A stretch of 64,000 bases of DNA from Corylus avellana (lineage: Eukaryota > Streptophyta > Magnoliopsida > Fagales > Betulaceae), in assembly GCF_901000735.1 (NCBI RefSeq), contig NC_081546.1, positions 23,101,009-23,165,008 of the forward strand. The letters run 5' to 3'. Every line of letters begins with the position of its first letter. Position 1 is the stretch's first letter. Of the stretch, positions 1 through 10,483 are shown in pieces. Both the position numbers and the translations under genes were made by a program. Below the pieces are notes generated by a model. That model was not told where the DNA came from, did not search any database, and saw only the letters and a list, made by a program, of their open reading frames with translations.

Positions 1-268
1 TTTTTTTTTAATTAAAAAAATGTATTTTCTAAAAAAAAAAAAAAAAAAAAAGATTGGGGGTGGCCGAGCCACCCCCAGTGCGTACTGGGGGTGGTTTCAG
101 CCTCTCCCTTGGTGCCCAGGGGGTGGCCATCCGGCCAGATGGGGGTGGCCAGGCCACCACCATAGCCAAAGGGGGTGGCTCCAAATGGCCAAGGGGGTGG
201 CCCAATCTTTTTTCTTTTTTTTTTTTGTTTTTTTTTTAGAAAATACATTTTTTTTAATTAAAAAAATT
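1..268. mobile_element. Foldback/MITE-like element with GC-rich GGTGGCC core
   Basis: The outer arms are inverted copies: AATTAAAAAAATGTATTTTC near the left end and its reverse complement near 238-268, each followed inward by A/T tracts and then GATTGGGGGTGGCC or its complement. The core (about 52-208) is a GC-rich series of GGGGGTGGC / GCCACCCCC motifs. Reading frames across it are low-complexity Gly/Pro/Trp and are not genes. The left end may be cut by the window edge. Confidence 0.6.
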
Positions 269-841
269 AAGTAGGTGCCACTTGTCAACATTTGATTAGT
301 CCACATGAAATTCCGTTAAGTCAACTAGCAGTCAACTGACGGAGGACTAACTTGGTCTATTATCAAAACCACAGGGACCTCCTGTGATAAAAATGAAACC
401 CCAGAGGAAAAAAAATAAAGTTGTGAAATCCCAGAGGGGTCTGAAGTATTTAACCCTTAATAATATTGTTGGTAGAAAACACAATATTTTTCATTTCATT
501 TTAGACCAATGAAATTATTTATGCTGAATTTTTTCTGTAGCAAAATCGAAACTTGGACATTTACTCATAAATTGTAATTATGGCCACTTTTATCATTTTT
601 TTTTTTTTGAATACTTTTTATTTCTCTTGTAATTTGTAAACCATAGTTACTTTTTATTTGATTTTATACCTTCTTCAAGTTTCTTCTTAAAACAGTTTAA
701 GGTTTGAAATATATTTATAATTTTTTTTCATCAAAACTAATTTTGTGGATGCAACATAATTCTTAGCCTAATGTCAATAATTTTTTAAAGATTTTTTTGG
801 ACAATTATATATCTTTGAAGTTATAATCATCTTTCCTACTA

Positions 842-887
<46 letters not shown>

Positions 888-2452
888 GGTTTAGAAATGA
901 TAGTGTGTCAAAATTCATACTTTTTTATAATATCTCTTTAATTAGTATTAAAACATGTTATTTATTAAAAAAACTATTTTATATATTTAATTTCATAATT
1001 ATACCCAACCCTTAAATAAATAGAGAAAAATCATGTTTACCCTAGGTTTTCATCTGATTTGAATTCAGTCCTTGGGTTTTCAATTTCAAGTTTAAAATAA
1101 GTCATTCTGTTATTTTACTTTTAAGTTAACAATTTGTTATCTGACACATGTGTCTCATTTGACATATCATCAACAGCCCAATGCAATGTCGAGCCAACAA
1201 ATGCTAAGTCATTCATAAAAATTAAATAAATGATTGGCGTCAATAATTTGCCCATATTTTTCTACAAATTTAATAGATCAACTATTAGATTTGTGGAGTC
1301 TACCATTAACTTATGTAGGGTCCACATAAGTTCACAAATCTAATGATTAATTGGTAAGATGATATGAAAAAAATATTGACACCAGCCATTTCTTAAAAAA
1401 AAAAAAAAAAAAAAAAAAAATCGATCTAACACGTGAAACTTAGAGAAACGATAAGCTCATTGAAAATGTTATATCATCTTTCTATTCATTGTGACATTCT
1501 TGGATTTCATCAAGCATCACTTCCTCATCGGATGTGTATACTTACGTATAGATTTCTATTAATAAGTAGGACTCAATACATGAAATATTCATAATTAAAA
1601 TAAGAAGTGAATGACAATGACAAAGCTCAAAACCGGTAAATTTTTCCTTTTATTAGGATATCAAAGCAAATGTCTTAAATTCGAACCTTATATTTATCAA
1701 TCACCTCTATATATATATATATATATATATATGAGAAAAAAAAATTCTAATTTTTTGAGCCACTCTACTACAGTTCTACAAACAAATTGGTGGTATATGA
1801 ATAAAGTAAATGTATTTATTCTCCTCTCGATCCTCACAAAGAGTAGTGACAAACTTATTTGCAAGTATGAGCACGCTAATACATGATTGGGTAGAGAGAA
1901 AATAAATTATGGGATTTGTTGAATGGAGAGAAAATTAAAAATAAATAAACAAATAATCCACCCTAGAAGTGCTGAAAACACAGAAGCATGCGTTGAAGTT
2001 AATGATGGGTGGCAAAGTATAAAAGCAAAATGGGAGACAGTGATTGGCGTGTCAGTCCCACAACTCAGTTGAAATTCAAAAAACCTCAAACACCATGCTT
2101 AACTGCACGCACTGCAATAGGGTTTGTGTTTCCTAAGAGTATAAAGGGAATGCATGCACTTGATTTGTTTATGTTTTTTTGTTTTTGTTTTAATTATTAA
2201 TTTTTGTTGATTTTTGTCGTATATATCACTTGGGTTTCTCATATTTATTTTAGTTTATTTTTCTCTGAATAAAGAATAATGGGTGGCACCATCTCCATTC
2301 TCCACCATTTGTTTAAACCAGAGGATGAAAAGCACAACAAAAAGGTTTGTGCATGAAGAAGAGCATTAGAGGAACATTATAACGTAATTGACCCAACGTT
2401 GTAATGAGATTGGTGATTGAAATTTTGTGAGATAAGCAATCTTTTGGCATCT
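269..2452. other. Intergenic, no gene recognised
   Basis: AT-rich non-coding DNA. 269-460 looks like the right part of an inverted-repeat element whose partner lies outside the window (ends near CTGAAGTATTTAACCC). An (AT)n microsatellite is at about 846-883, a poly(A) run at about 1397-1421, and a second (AT)n run at about 1711-1731. An imperfect palindrome around 1285-1350 is built on ATTAGATTTGTGGA. No open frame here resembles a protein I know. Confidence 0.5.
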
Positions 2453-2458
2453 AATATA

Positions 2459-2676
2459 TAAATCACCCTAATCCAGACCCTGATTTTGATTGAAAATGTA
2501 CCCAGAAAAAAAGATTTTCTGGATGGTTATAATGGAGTTGGAACCTAATTTTATCTGATACTTCAAGATATATATATCACCCTAATCCAAACCCTGATTC
2601 TGATTGATTTTACTTGAAAAAAAATGTACCCAGAAAAGAAGATTTTCTGGATGGTTATAATGGAGTTGGAACCTTT
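2459..2676. repeat. Direct tandem repeat, about 110-bp unit
   Basis: Two imperfect copies, about 2459-2553 and 2571-2676, share CACCCTAATCC, ATGTACCCAGAAAA and GATTTTCTGGATGGTTATAA in the same order. An (AT)n run follows at 2681-2704. Confidence 0.75.
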
Positions 2677-2732
2677 TATCTTATATATATATATATATAT
2701 ATATGAAGTTATCCCTTTAAAAAAATATATAT

Positions 2733-2862
2733 GAAGTTATCCCTTTAAAAAAATAATGATATAAAGATAGAGTTTCCTGCAACTTGCAAATGAGATATAT
2801 CGCCTTTGCAAGTTGCGGGAAACTCTATCTTTATATCATTTTTTTTTTTAAGGGATAACTTC
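2733..2862. repeat. Near-perfect hairpin, 58-bp arms
   Basis: Left arm 2733-2790 and right arm 2805-2862 are reverse complements apart from one substitution in the core (TTTCCTGCAAC against TTTCCCGCAAC) and a length difference in the A/T tract; the loop is 14 nt. The start of the left arm (ATATGAAGTTATCCC) is also directly repeated just upstream at 2702-2730. It could be a young MITE or a small-RNA-producing hairpin. Confidence 0.8.
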
Positions 2863-3248
2863 ACTTAAAACCTGTGAACTACTATGCGTTTTGAAAAAAA
2901 TTCTAAAATTTTAAAAGCTCTCAATTTCACTCCCTCAACTTTCAATTTAATGCAATTGACCCCTATATTAATTTTTGCCATTAAACCATAATGGAAACCA
3001 CTAAAAATACCAATTTATCCTTCAATTTTTGTTTTTTGTTTTATTTTAAATTTGAAATTAAGGATAAATTTAAAATTTTATAAAAGTTTCAGGGGTATAA
3101 ATGTCATTTCATCACTTTTAATGTTCAAAAACTGACGGAGTGTGGTAAGTTGTATTGAATTGAAAGTTCGGGAGGTGAAATTGAGAGGTTTTAAAATTTG
3201 GAGAGTCTTTTCAAATCATGTGGTAGTTCAAGGGTCATTTGTGAAGTT
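2857..3248. mobile_element. Inverted-repeat MITE, about 390 bp
   Basis: The left arm (2857-2970) and the reverse complement of the right arm (3130-3248) share AACTTCAC, GTGAACTAC, CTCTCAATTTCAC and AACTTTCAAT in order. The centre is AT-rich and non-coding. No clear target duplication was found. It abuts the hairpin at 2733-2862. Confidence 0.7.
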
Positions 3249-3774
3249 TTTTCTTTTTTTTTTTTCTTTTTTTTTTTGTTTTGTTTTTAACTCTATTCTT
3301 TATCTATTGGAAAATGTCTTCTTTTGTTAACTATTTTCACATTTATGTCAAATCAAAATATTTTTAAAAACCAAAAACAAAAAAATACCCATCAAAACAT
3401 ATTAACAAACATATCTGTATATTTGACGAAAAGTACTAGTTACATATATATATTCTATCACTACAAAATAACTAGTCAAATTGTCATTGGAGCTTCATAG
3501 AATCAACCATTCTATGTGGGCATTTAATTTATTTTCTCAGTGTGAGACTGACTTTTTGGGGCATTGTATTTCAAAATGACTAGTCAAGTCCCAATTAGAA
3601 CTTTCTAAAAATCACCCACTCCATGTGAACAATTCATTAACTTTTTACGATTCTTTGATAACATTTGTAACAACCCAGAAAAAGCAGTACTATAACATCT
3701 ACTATCACTGTAAAATGATTAGTCAAGCTAAAATTGGAACTATGTTGTTATCGTGCAAAACAATAATGAATAAC
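3249..3774. other. Intergenic, nothing recognised
   Basis: AT-rich sequence with a T-rich tract at 3245-3290 and no supported gene. Confidence 0.5.
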
Positions 3775-4035
3775 ATGGAATCGAAAATAGAGAGCAAGAG
3801 AAAATCGAGACACAGATTTACGTAATCCGGCTAAGTGCCTATGTCCACGGGAGAATGCAGCTATATTTTAATATTAATAATTTCGGGTCACAACATAACA
3901 TATTTATAAAAAAATCTTAATTGTATGAACATATTTTGAAAAACCCCAAAACACTTATAGGAAAACATCACCACTCCGTGAACGGAGCATATCCGCTCCT
4001 ACTACTCGACTAACCACTAATATTTCAGTATTATT
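3775..4035 (+). mobile_element. Possible LTR fragment (TRIM/Copia-like)
   Basis: The stretch TTTACGTAATCCGGCTAAG followed by TGCCTATGTCCACGGGAG resembles the 'tacgtggttcggc...cctacgtccacgggag' block common in plant Copia and TRIM long terminal repeats. No primer-binding site, partner LTR or target duplication could be seen, so this is family resemblance only. Confidence 0.4.
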
Positions 4036-5034
4036 CTCTATATTTAAAAGAATATGAACCACTAATTTCAACAAATTCCGTAAAATAACTTATAAAACTC
4101 GGTCTCATTCATTTAAAAAATCATTATGAGACTTCACGTGAGGTGTTTATCTTTTATCTTTCAAATGTGAGACTAACTCTACTGCCATGGTTTATTTGTC
4201 CTTTTTCGTCTGATTTCTTTCCATACTATATTTCCTCCTCGTCGTTCAATACAAAGTATAAAACATTAAACATTAAGCGGGAGAAAAAGCCTTTTTTGGA
4301 GATAATTTAGTAGACAATAAAAAAAATTAAAATTAAAAAAGCCCATTTAATTGTACTGCCTCTCTCTCATACACACACGTGGATAAGAAAATCTAATTTT
4401 TTATATATATATATTTTTAATGGGAATGAAAAGCAATTAATTAAAATAGAAAGGTACAAAAAGTTTCTTAAATGTATAGCAAAGGATGTTATTTGCATTG
4501 GCCATTGTTCACAGTCTACGGTGTATAAGCTAATTTGCTTTGTTGGAGAATGGGCTTTGAATTCCAAGAGATCCAACATTGACTTGGCTTATAGGAATTA
4601 GGAAATGGTAAGAGAAGGATAATGTTTTATAATTTTTATAGAAATTATAAAAATCAATATCATAAGTCACACGCATGTAATTCCCCTCTTCCCCTTATTT
4701 AATTAAAAAAATAATAATAATTGTAGTTTGTGGGTGCATTTCAAATTTCAATGCCCCTCAAATCAGGGAAAGGTACCCCTCAGCCTTTACCAATAGGGAC
4801 GGGACCAATCTATGATGCACAGTTGTAAGACTCTTTAATCCATCACTAGGCAATGCCCTACTAGTCATTTAGGCACCAACACAGGGCCATTGCCAATTTT
4901 CCCACCTGGGCGAATGTGGAGGCGAGCTGTATAATTAATTATAACCTTAAAAGTAAAAATTAAGATGGAATTTAACTGTTATGATTGAGGGGTCTGATTA
5001 AATAAGTCGGATTAGGTTCAATACAACCCGACAC

Positions 5035-5201
5035 TAGGGATGTACAATCTGTACATGCAAATGTGGTTATAAGCTATAACTGCATATGTCTACCCTAAAA
5101 TCACTAACTGTATCCGTATATGCAGTTAGTGGTTTTTGTTAACCGCATCCGCATGTAATTATGGAGATATCGGTTAATAACCGCCTGCTTGTACAGTCCT
5201 A
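5035..5201. mobile_element. Small hAT-like element
   Basis: The ends TAGGGATGTACAA and TTGTACAGTCCTA are imperfect inverted repeats, and the interior has ACTAACTG / GGTTAATAACCGC stretches like the AACCGC-rich hAT elements elsewhere in the window. No 8-bp target duplication is preserved. The equivalent in the second duplicated segment is at about 11371-11537. Confidence 0.45.
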
Positions 5202-6571
5202 CTCAATGGACGACATTTAAAGCTAATAATTTTTTACACGACTCGCAAACTCGAGATAAAGCTAACACAAAATTAGTTGGTTAAATAATTCTTGAACGGA
5301 AAGATAGACAAGTCTCACAAAGTGAAAATAATTCATTATAATTGGAATTTTTCTGTTATTCTAATTTTTCAACTTAATCATAAATACGAAAAAAGTTCGG
5401 GCCCAAAAAAAAAAAAAAAAAAAAAAAACTACGACGTTACTTGGTGAACAATAATTGTTTAATTTGGTTAAAGTGTGCCAAGTTGAACAAGGCAGGCTCT
5501 TCAGATGCCCCAAATTCTGTTACTATTTTGTTTAGCAAGATGGCATTAGCCTAAAATTATAATTACCAAGAAAAAAAACAAGAATCAAATCTTATATTAA
5601 AAGTTATTTTGACATCCCAATCTCCAAATAGAGAAAGAGAGATTCTAAAAGGGGCCGGAAAGAGAAGAAAAAATTGAAGGGCTACAAGATCTATAAGGAG
5701 CTCGCCCAACCCAGAAGAGGGTGATCGTAAACAGAATGAAGTAAATGAGACACATCATTTCTTCAAAGACAAGTTTTGGTCATTATGCTCAATGGGCCTC
5801 CAGAGACCCAATCTTTCCTTATTGTTGGAGCATGATTTCTCGTATCTTAAAGACACAAAAGGTGGGTGTTGTCCAATAAAAACAATTCCATTTGATGGCC
5901 CCGAACACAGCTTACAAATTTCATTGTACTGTGCTCTCCAAATAGCAACTCTTCTTAAAATCAAGACTTCCATTATAACTAAGGATTCTTGTGGTTCTGG
6001 AAGATCCATCTACAAGAGAACCTAGAACGAAGAGCTACCCCCCCTTTTTCTGCTTGACTCTTCTTAAAAATGCTGGTTTTAAGAAGGAGCGATTGCCCTT
6101 CTCCAACCCCGACTAATGCGTTCCACTTGAGGTGATCTCACAGTTCCTATGGGGTGGAAGCCAAGTTCTATTTAATAACCTACTAAAATTTATCCCGCTC
6201 TTGAGAACTTAAGCACGTAACAGGGAAAAAAAAAATAGTAATGTTTGAGTAGGATAGGATTATCTCCATGTGCTTTTATCTCATATTATTCAAGCAATTT
6301 GCGAATACACAATTAAATACCTGCCAAGTGCTGAGTGAGCAGGCAGCTACAAGTTGAGATTCACAGCAAAAGATGATATAAGGCCATACAAAATAGTATT
6401 ATGGTATTCAATAATACCAAAAATTGTTCAACCCTATATAATGAGCTACAAACTGGAACCCATAGGCAAACACAAAAACATATAATGTCAGTTCAATACA
6501 CACCTATGAACAAACCAACCCCACCAGGGAGCTCACATGAAGGAAAGCAAACAAAGGAGCATTCACAATCT

Positions 6572-9013
6572 TTATAAACCCTTGGAACCAGGAAGATCAA
6601 TCCATTGCAATTGGATTTCCACTTCTCCACATTCCACATTTCTCAATCTAAGGACCAGATCTTGGACCACCTTGCCATCACTCCACAAGATGCAGCTCTC
6701 TTCGGCCAAGCAGTTTTGCCTGCTTGGTTGTACTCTTGTGATTATGGTGCCACTTGGAAGGCCTTGCAAATTCATCCTCAAGGCTTCTATATATGCTTTG
6801 ACATCAAAATCCGCATCTCCCATTTTGTCGTCTTTGGTAAACGTGTCATGGTCATACACCGTCTGCAATCATAAGAAACAATGACCATCCGTATACAAAC
6901 ATAGAAAATGGAGGACGAGACCAAGACCGAGGCCTAAGACAATTAACAGTTCATTAAGTGGCTTTGCCATATTTGCCATCATCTAATGCATAAAAGTACA
7001 GGACATTGGCTACTCATAAATTGCTACTCTACAGAAGTCATTTTCACCTAAAAGGCAGATTTGATATGATCATATTGTGGGCTAGTGAACCTGTTAATAT
7101 TTTTTATTGCCTTCTAGCTCTCTAGTAAAAATTCACATATGTGATTTAGTGGTAAGAGATTTGCAAAGGAATGAGAAAGCATTCCATATAGGAGACTACA
7201 ACCACTTAAGACATATTAATATGCAAAACTGGTTGTTTGTTGTGGGAGATGTCTTGTGACTAAGGCAGAATCCAACCTGACAGACAGCCTAGTTAGCTTA
7301 GAGATATATACAGGTAAAGGAAGCTCCAGTATTTTGCTCCTCAGTTAACCACGATTCTAAAAGCACCAGAAGAGTAGCATTAAAAAGTAAAGTGAACATC
7401 TAAAGTAATCCTTTCTCCAGTACTTCTGCAATTGCACAAGATTTTCAATCTTAAAAGTTTTCCTCAGACATTTTTCAGCTTGAATAGAATCTGGAAAACA
7501 AAAAAGGAACTGTCTTTACATCATCATTCGTTCTTAATCATAGTCCTGTTTGAAAATGGAATTTGCACCTTTTATTGGCACATAGAAAACTAGACAAGCA
7601 AGGAAAAGATCATTATAAGATAGTGCTAGTGTTTCTATTTCATATTTAATACATGGGGGCAGTGAGCAAAATGCTTACAAGCATGACGAGATCATTAGGG
7701 TCTATGACAGAAAGAGTTAGATCTTCATTCCACTCGGGATTAACATCCTTTTTAATAACACGCGTCTTAAGTTTCTGCAACAAATGTTCACATTTAGATG
7801 TAATTAGAAGAACTTAATAGCAAGTAGTCGAAAACAACCAGAGAGAAATTTATGGAAAGAAGAAAGAAAAAGGAACTACATTCCTAAGCTAAACATATTA
7901 CTCAACTAGCTCAGAAAAGGAAGGAACAACAAATAATACAAACCAGACAAAAATTAGAAAAAGAAAAGAGTAATGTTATATCCCACCATTTCATCCGAAT
8001 GAAAAGGTGGGATATAGCATTACTCAAAAGAAAAAGGAAACGAATATAGCATTTTCAAGCTGCAGATCATAGATTAGATAGAATATTCTATGAACTGAGA
8101 ATCATTATCAGCATCCTACTCTATTTTGAACAGCAATCAGGGTGGCTATGTGGTAAACAAATTAAGGAGAAATAAACGATCCTAACATACATCTGATTTT
8201 GTGTTAAAAACAACAGACATTTTGTTAAATCACCACTTATCTCAAATTAATAAAAAATAATTTATTTAATCATTTAATTAATATTCTAACACTCTTTAGC
8301 TCAAGCTTCCTGGTTTAAAACAAGGCTAAACACATAATATTTAATTGAAACGAAAGGTAAATAATAAAAATTGAGTTTTGATCTCATGATTAAATTACCA
8401 ATTATCTTAAAAGAGTAAGCTAATAGGAAACTGGAAATTTAATCATTTTCATTAATATTTTAATACATTCTAACTAGCATTTTTTTTCTTTTTTAAGAAG
8501 CTAACTAGCAAATTGACGAAGCATTGAATACTATAAAATGTCATAACCCAGATTGCTCCTATGAAAGTAGCCAGTTAAGGTCAAGATTGTTAAGATGACA
8601 AAGCGAAAAATAGAAAGACATACTATATTCCCTAAATTTCATAATCATGCGAGTCTAACTCCCAATTAAAATTGATTGAAAAATAAATAAATTTTAAAAA
8701 AAAAATCATGAAATATTGTTTTTTGCCAAAAAAAAAACACATACGAAATCCGAATTCAACTTCATACGTACAACAAGTAACTAAAACAAATAAATAAATA
8801 ATCAAGAAAGGAGAGGAATGGATGAGGAAGAAACCAGACCTGTTTGCCCATCTTGACGACAACGTACGGGTCGCTGCTACGGACGTCGCGGACGGCGAGA
8901 TTGACGCCTCGCTTGACGCGGATTCTGAGGAGCCCCAGCAGACTTTCCATTAGAGACGGTTTGGCATTCGACGACCGCCCGCCAGTCGATGGAGTTGTTG
9001 GTGGTTCCGTCAT
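6572..9013 (-). CDS. C2-domain ABA-related (CAR) protein, copy 1
   Basis: Three coding exons on the minus strand: 8840-9013, 7679-7774 and 6572-6862, all GT-AG, giving 186 aa. The product is a single C2 domain: the first strands (LLRIRVKRGVNLAVRD), SSDPYVVVKMGKQ, then NPEWNEDLTLSV and YDHDTFTKDDKMGDADF, which hold the Asp residues expected to bind Ca2+. The stretch LQGLPSG...PSRQNCLAEES is the extra segment that marks the plant CAR family. Known CAR proteins bind phospholipids with Ca2+ and help bring PYR/PYL abscisic-acid receptors to the plasma membrane; that role here is inferred from family. The start is the ATG at 9013, directly before TEPPTTPST. An upstream in-frame TTG region overlaps a TATAAAG-like sequence (about 9038-9045). 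Which CAR paralogue it is cannot be told. Confidence 0.93.
7968..8025. repeat. 58-bp palindromic mini-element in CAR intron 1, copy 1
   Basis: Arms of 27 nt (GAGTAATGTTATATCCCACC... and its complement) surround a 4-nt loop with two mismatches. It looks like an extremely short MITE and is kept in the second copy at 14313-14370. Confidence 0.75.
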
Positions 9014-9994
9014 TTCCTTCGATCTCTCTCCTCCCTCTTTATACAAACGCCCAACCCTTCCGATTCACGTCTCGACCCCACAAAATTTATTATCAATTTT
9101 GTTTTTTTTTTTAAAAAAAAAAAAACAAATTATATTATATTATTGCGATCGTGAATAATACAAAAAGACACGGACAACACCGTAGGTTGTCAGAAAAAAA
9201 GCTCTGGCCCACCTGCTCTTGATCTTGATATTGATGAACTACCGGGTCTTTTTCTATTTTACTGTTTTTTATTTAAAATATATATATAAATTTTTTTTTT
9301 TCAATTTCGGGGGGATTAATTTTGGTTGGGGCCGACGGGAGGGAGAGATTGAAAGTGAGAGGAGTCTTTTGGGTGAGGGGTTTTTACTGAGATGAGTTGA
9401 CCGGGAGATCCGGTAGGCAGTCGGAGAACAATGGACGGGAATTATTTGTGGACGTTGACTGTAGATGGGGAGCCGTGAACGGCGGTTCGTCTGTCAGAAG
9501 AGCAACGTGGCTGCCCCTTACTGGTCTTGTCGTGTGGGTCGTATTCTTTATGAGCACACGTTTTAATTTAATGTTTCCCTTTTCTTTCTTTCTTCTCTTT
9601 TTCATTTTGTCAAATAAAACTTTATGGTTTATTAATGCATCTAATTTCTTTTAATAATAAAGTTTATTCAACTTATATATATATATATATTACTAAGCTA
9701 GGTTAAAAGATCAACTTTATTTTTGATTTAAAGGCAAAAGGTCCATTTTGGAAATATTGAAGAAGTTGAAACTTTCTCTAGAAAGCTCATAATAGTGGTG
9801 AGTAGTTACAAATTACAGATATCCAACCATTAAAAATGCCCTTCTAAGTTCTAACTTTTTTCTGTTTTTAGGAAAGAACATCTACTTTTAAATTATATTT
9901 ATTGATTTGTGGATAAGAACATTGGGGATTAAAACTTTCCCAAATGCCCTTTTAACTTTTCCGTTTTAATTATATATAAAAGGTTTAAAATAAA
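9014..9994. other. Upstream region of CAR copy 1
   Basis: Promoter-side sequence of the minus-strand CAR gene, with A/T tracts and an (AT)n run near 9676-9690. The small frames on both strands at 9384-9654 are low-quality and unlike known proteins. No other gene was recognised. Confidence 0.45.
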
Positions 9995-10051
9995 GGGAAA
10001 AATTCACTTTATTCCCGAAATTTCAGAAATTTTTCAATTTCAATCCCAAAG
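9995..10051. mobile_element. Left end of a MITE cut by the assembly gap
   Basis: Identical in position and sequence to the first 57 bases of the complete MITE at 16342-16573 in the second copy. The rest is lost in the N run. Confidence 0.85.
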
Positions 10052-10151
10052 NNNNNNNNNNNNNNNNNNNNNNNNNNNNNNNNNNNNNNNNNNNNNNNNN
10101 NNNNNNNNNNNNNNNNNNNNNNNNNNNNNNNNNNNNNNNNNNNNNNNNNNN
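10052..10151. other. Assembly gap of exactly 100 N
   Basis: All bases from 10052 to 10151 are N. A round 100 is the usual placeholder for a scaffold join of unknown size, so order, distance and even true adjacency of the two sides are not shown by sequence. Confidence 0.99.
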
Positions 10152-10483
10152 ATTTCTTTTTTTTTTAAAAAAAAAATTATTTTTTTAATTTATTTTATTT
10201 ATTATTATTTTTTTAATATTAATGACCAAAACGACGTCGTTTTGGGTTGGGTGGTGATGTAGTTCTGAAGCTCAAAACGGTGTAGTTTTGGAGTAAAAAC
10301 GACGTAGTTTTGTTTAAGTCCAAAACGGCGTAGTTTTAGTCGAGGGTAAAATGGGTATAAAAAGTTAAAAGGGTCCAAAATGAGAGAAAATCAAAGTTCA
10401 GGGGGCCTAAGTGAGAGTTTTGGAAATTCAGGGGGGTCTGCAAAAATAGCCGGAAGTTCAGGGGGCCTTAGTGAAGTTTCCCC
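10152..10483. mobile_element. Right end of an inverted-repeat element at a contig start
   Basis: Contains several CGACGTCGTTTTGG / GGCGTAGTTTT motifs, then repeated AAGTTCAGGGGGCCTNAGTGA blocks ending in GAAGTTTCCCC next to the duplicated segment. This is the look of a MITE end whose other half is in or beyond the gap. It has no counterpart left of copy 1. Confidence 0.45.

Larger units (their letters stand above)
4148..10051. repeat. Duplicated segment, copy 1 (carries a CAR gene)
   Basis: Collinear with 10484-16398 at an offset of 6332-6347 bp, with only scattered substitutions and small indels, including in introns and microsatellites. Similarity starts at TATCTTTTATCTTTCAAATG and runs without a break to the first N of the gap, so the true right end of this copy is not seen. 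Confidence 0.95.

Noticed and set aside
12..306. Overlapping frames rich in Gly, Pro, Trp and Phe on both strands
   Set aside because: They follow from GGTGGCC motifs and A/T runs in an inverted repeat; no family resemblance and frames open on both strands.
6537..6884. Plus-strand frames opposite CAR exon 3 (and at 12869-13216)
   Set aside because: Antisense shadows of the conserved C2 exon.
9384..9654. Small frames upstream of CAR copy 1 (and at 15731-16001)
   Set aside because: Overlapping on both strands, no motif, and located in promoter-side DNA.
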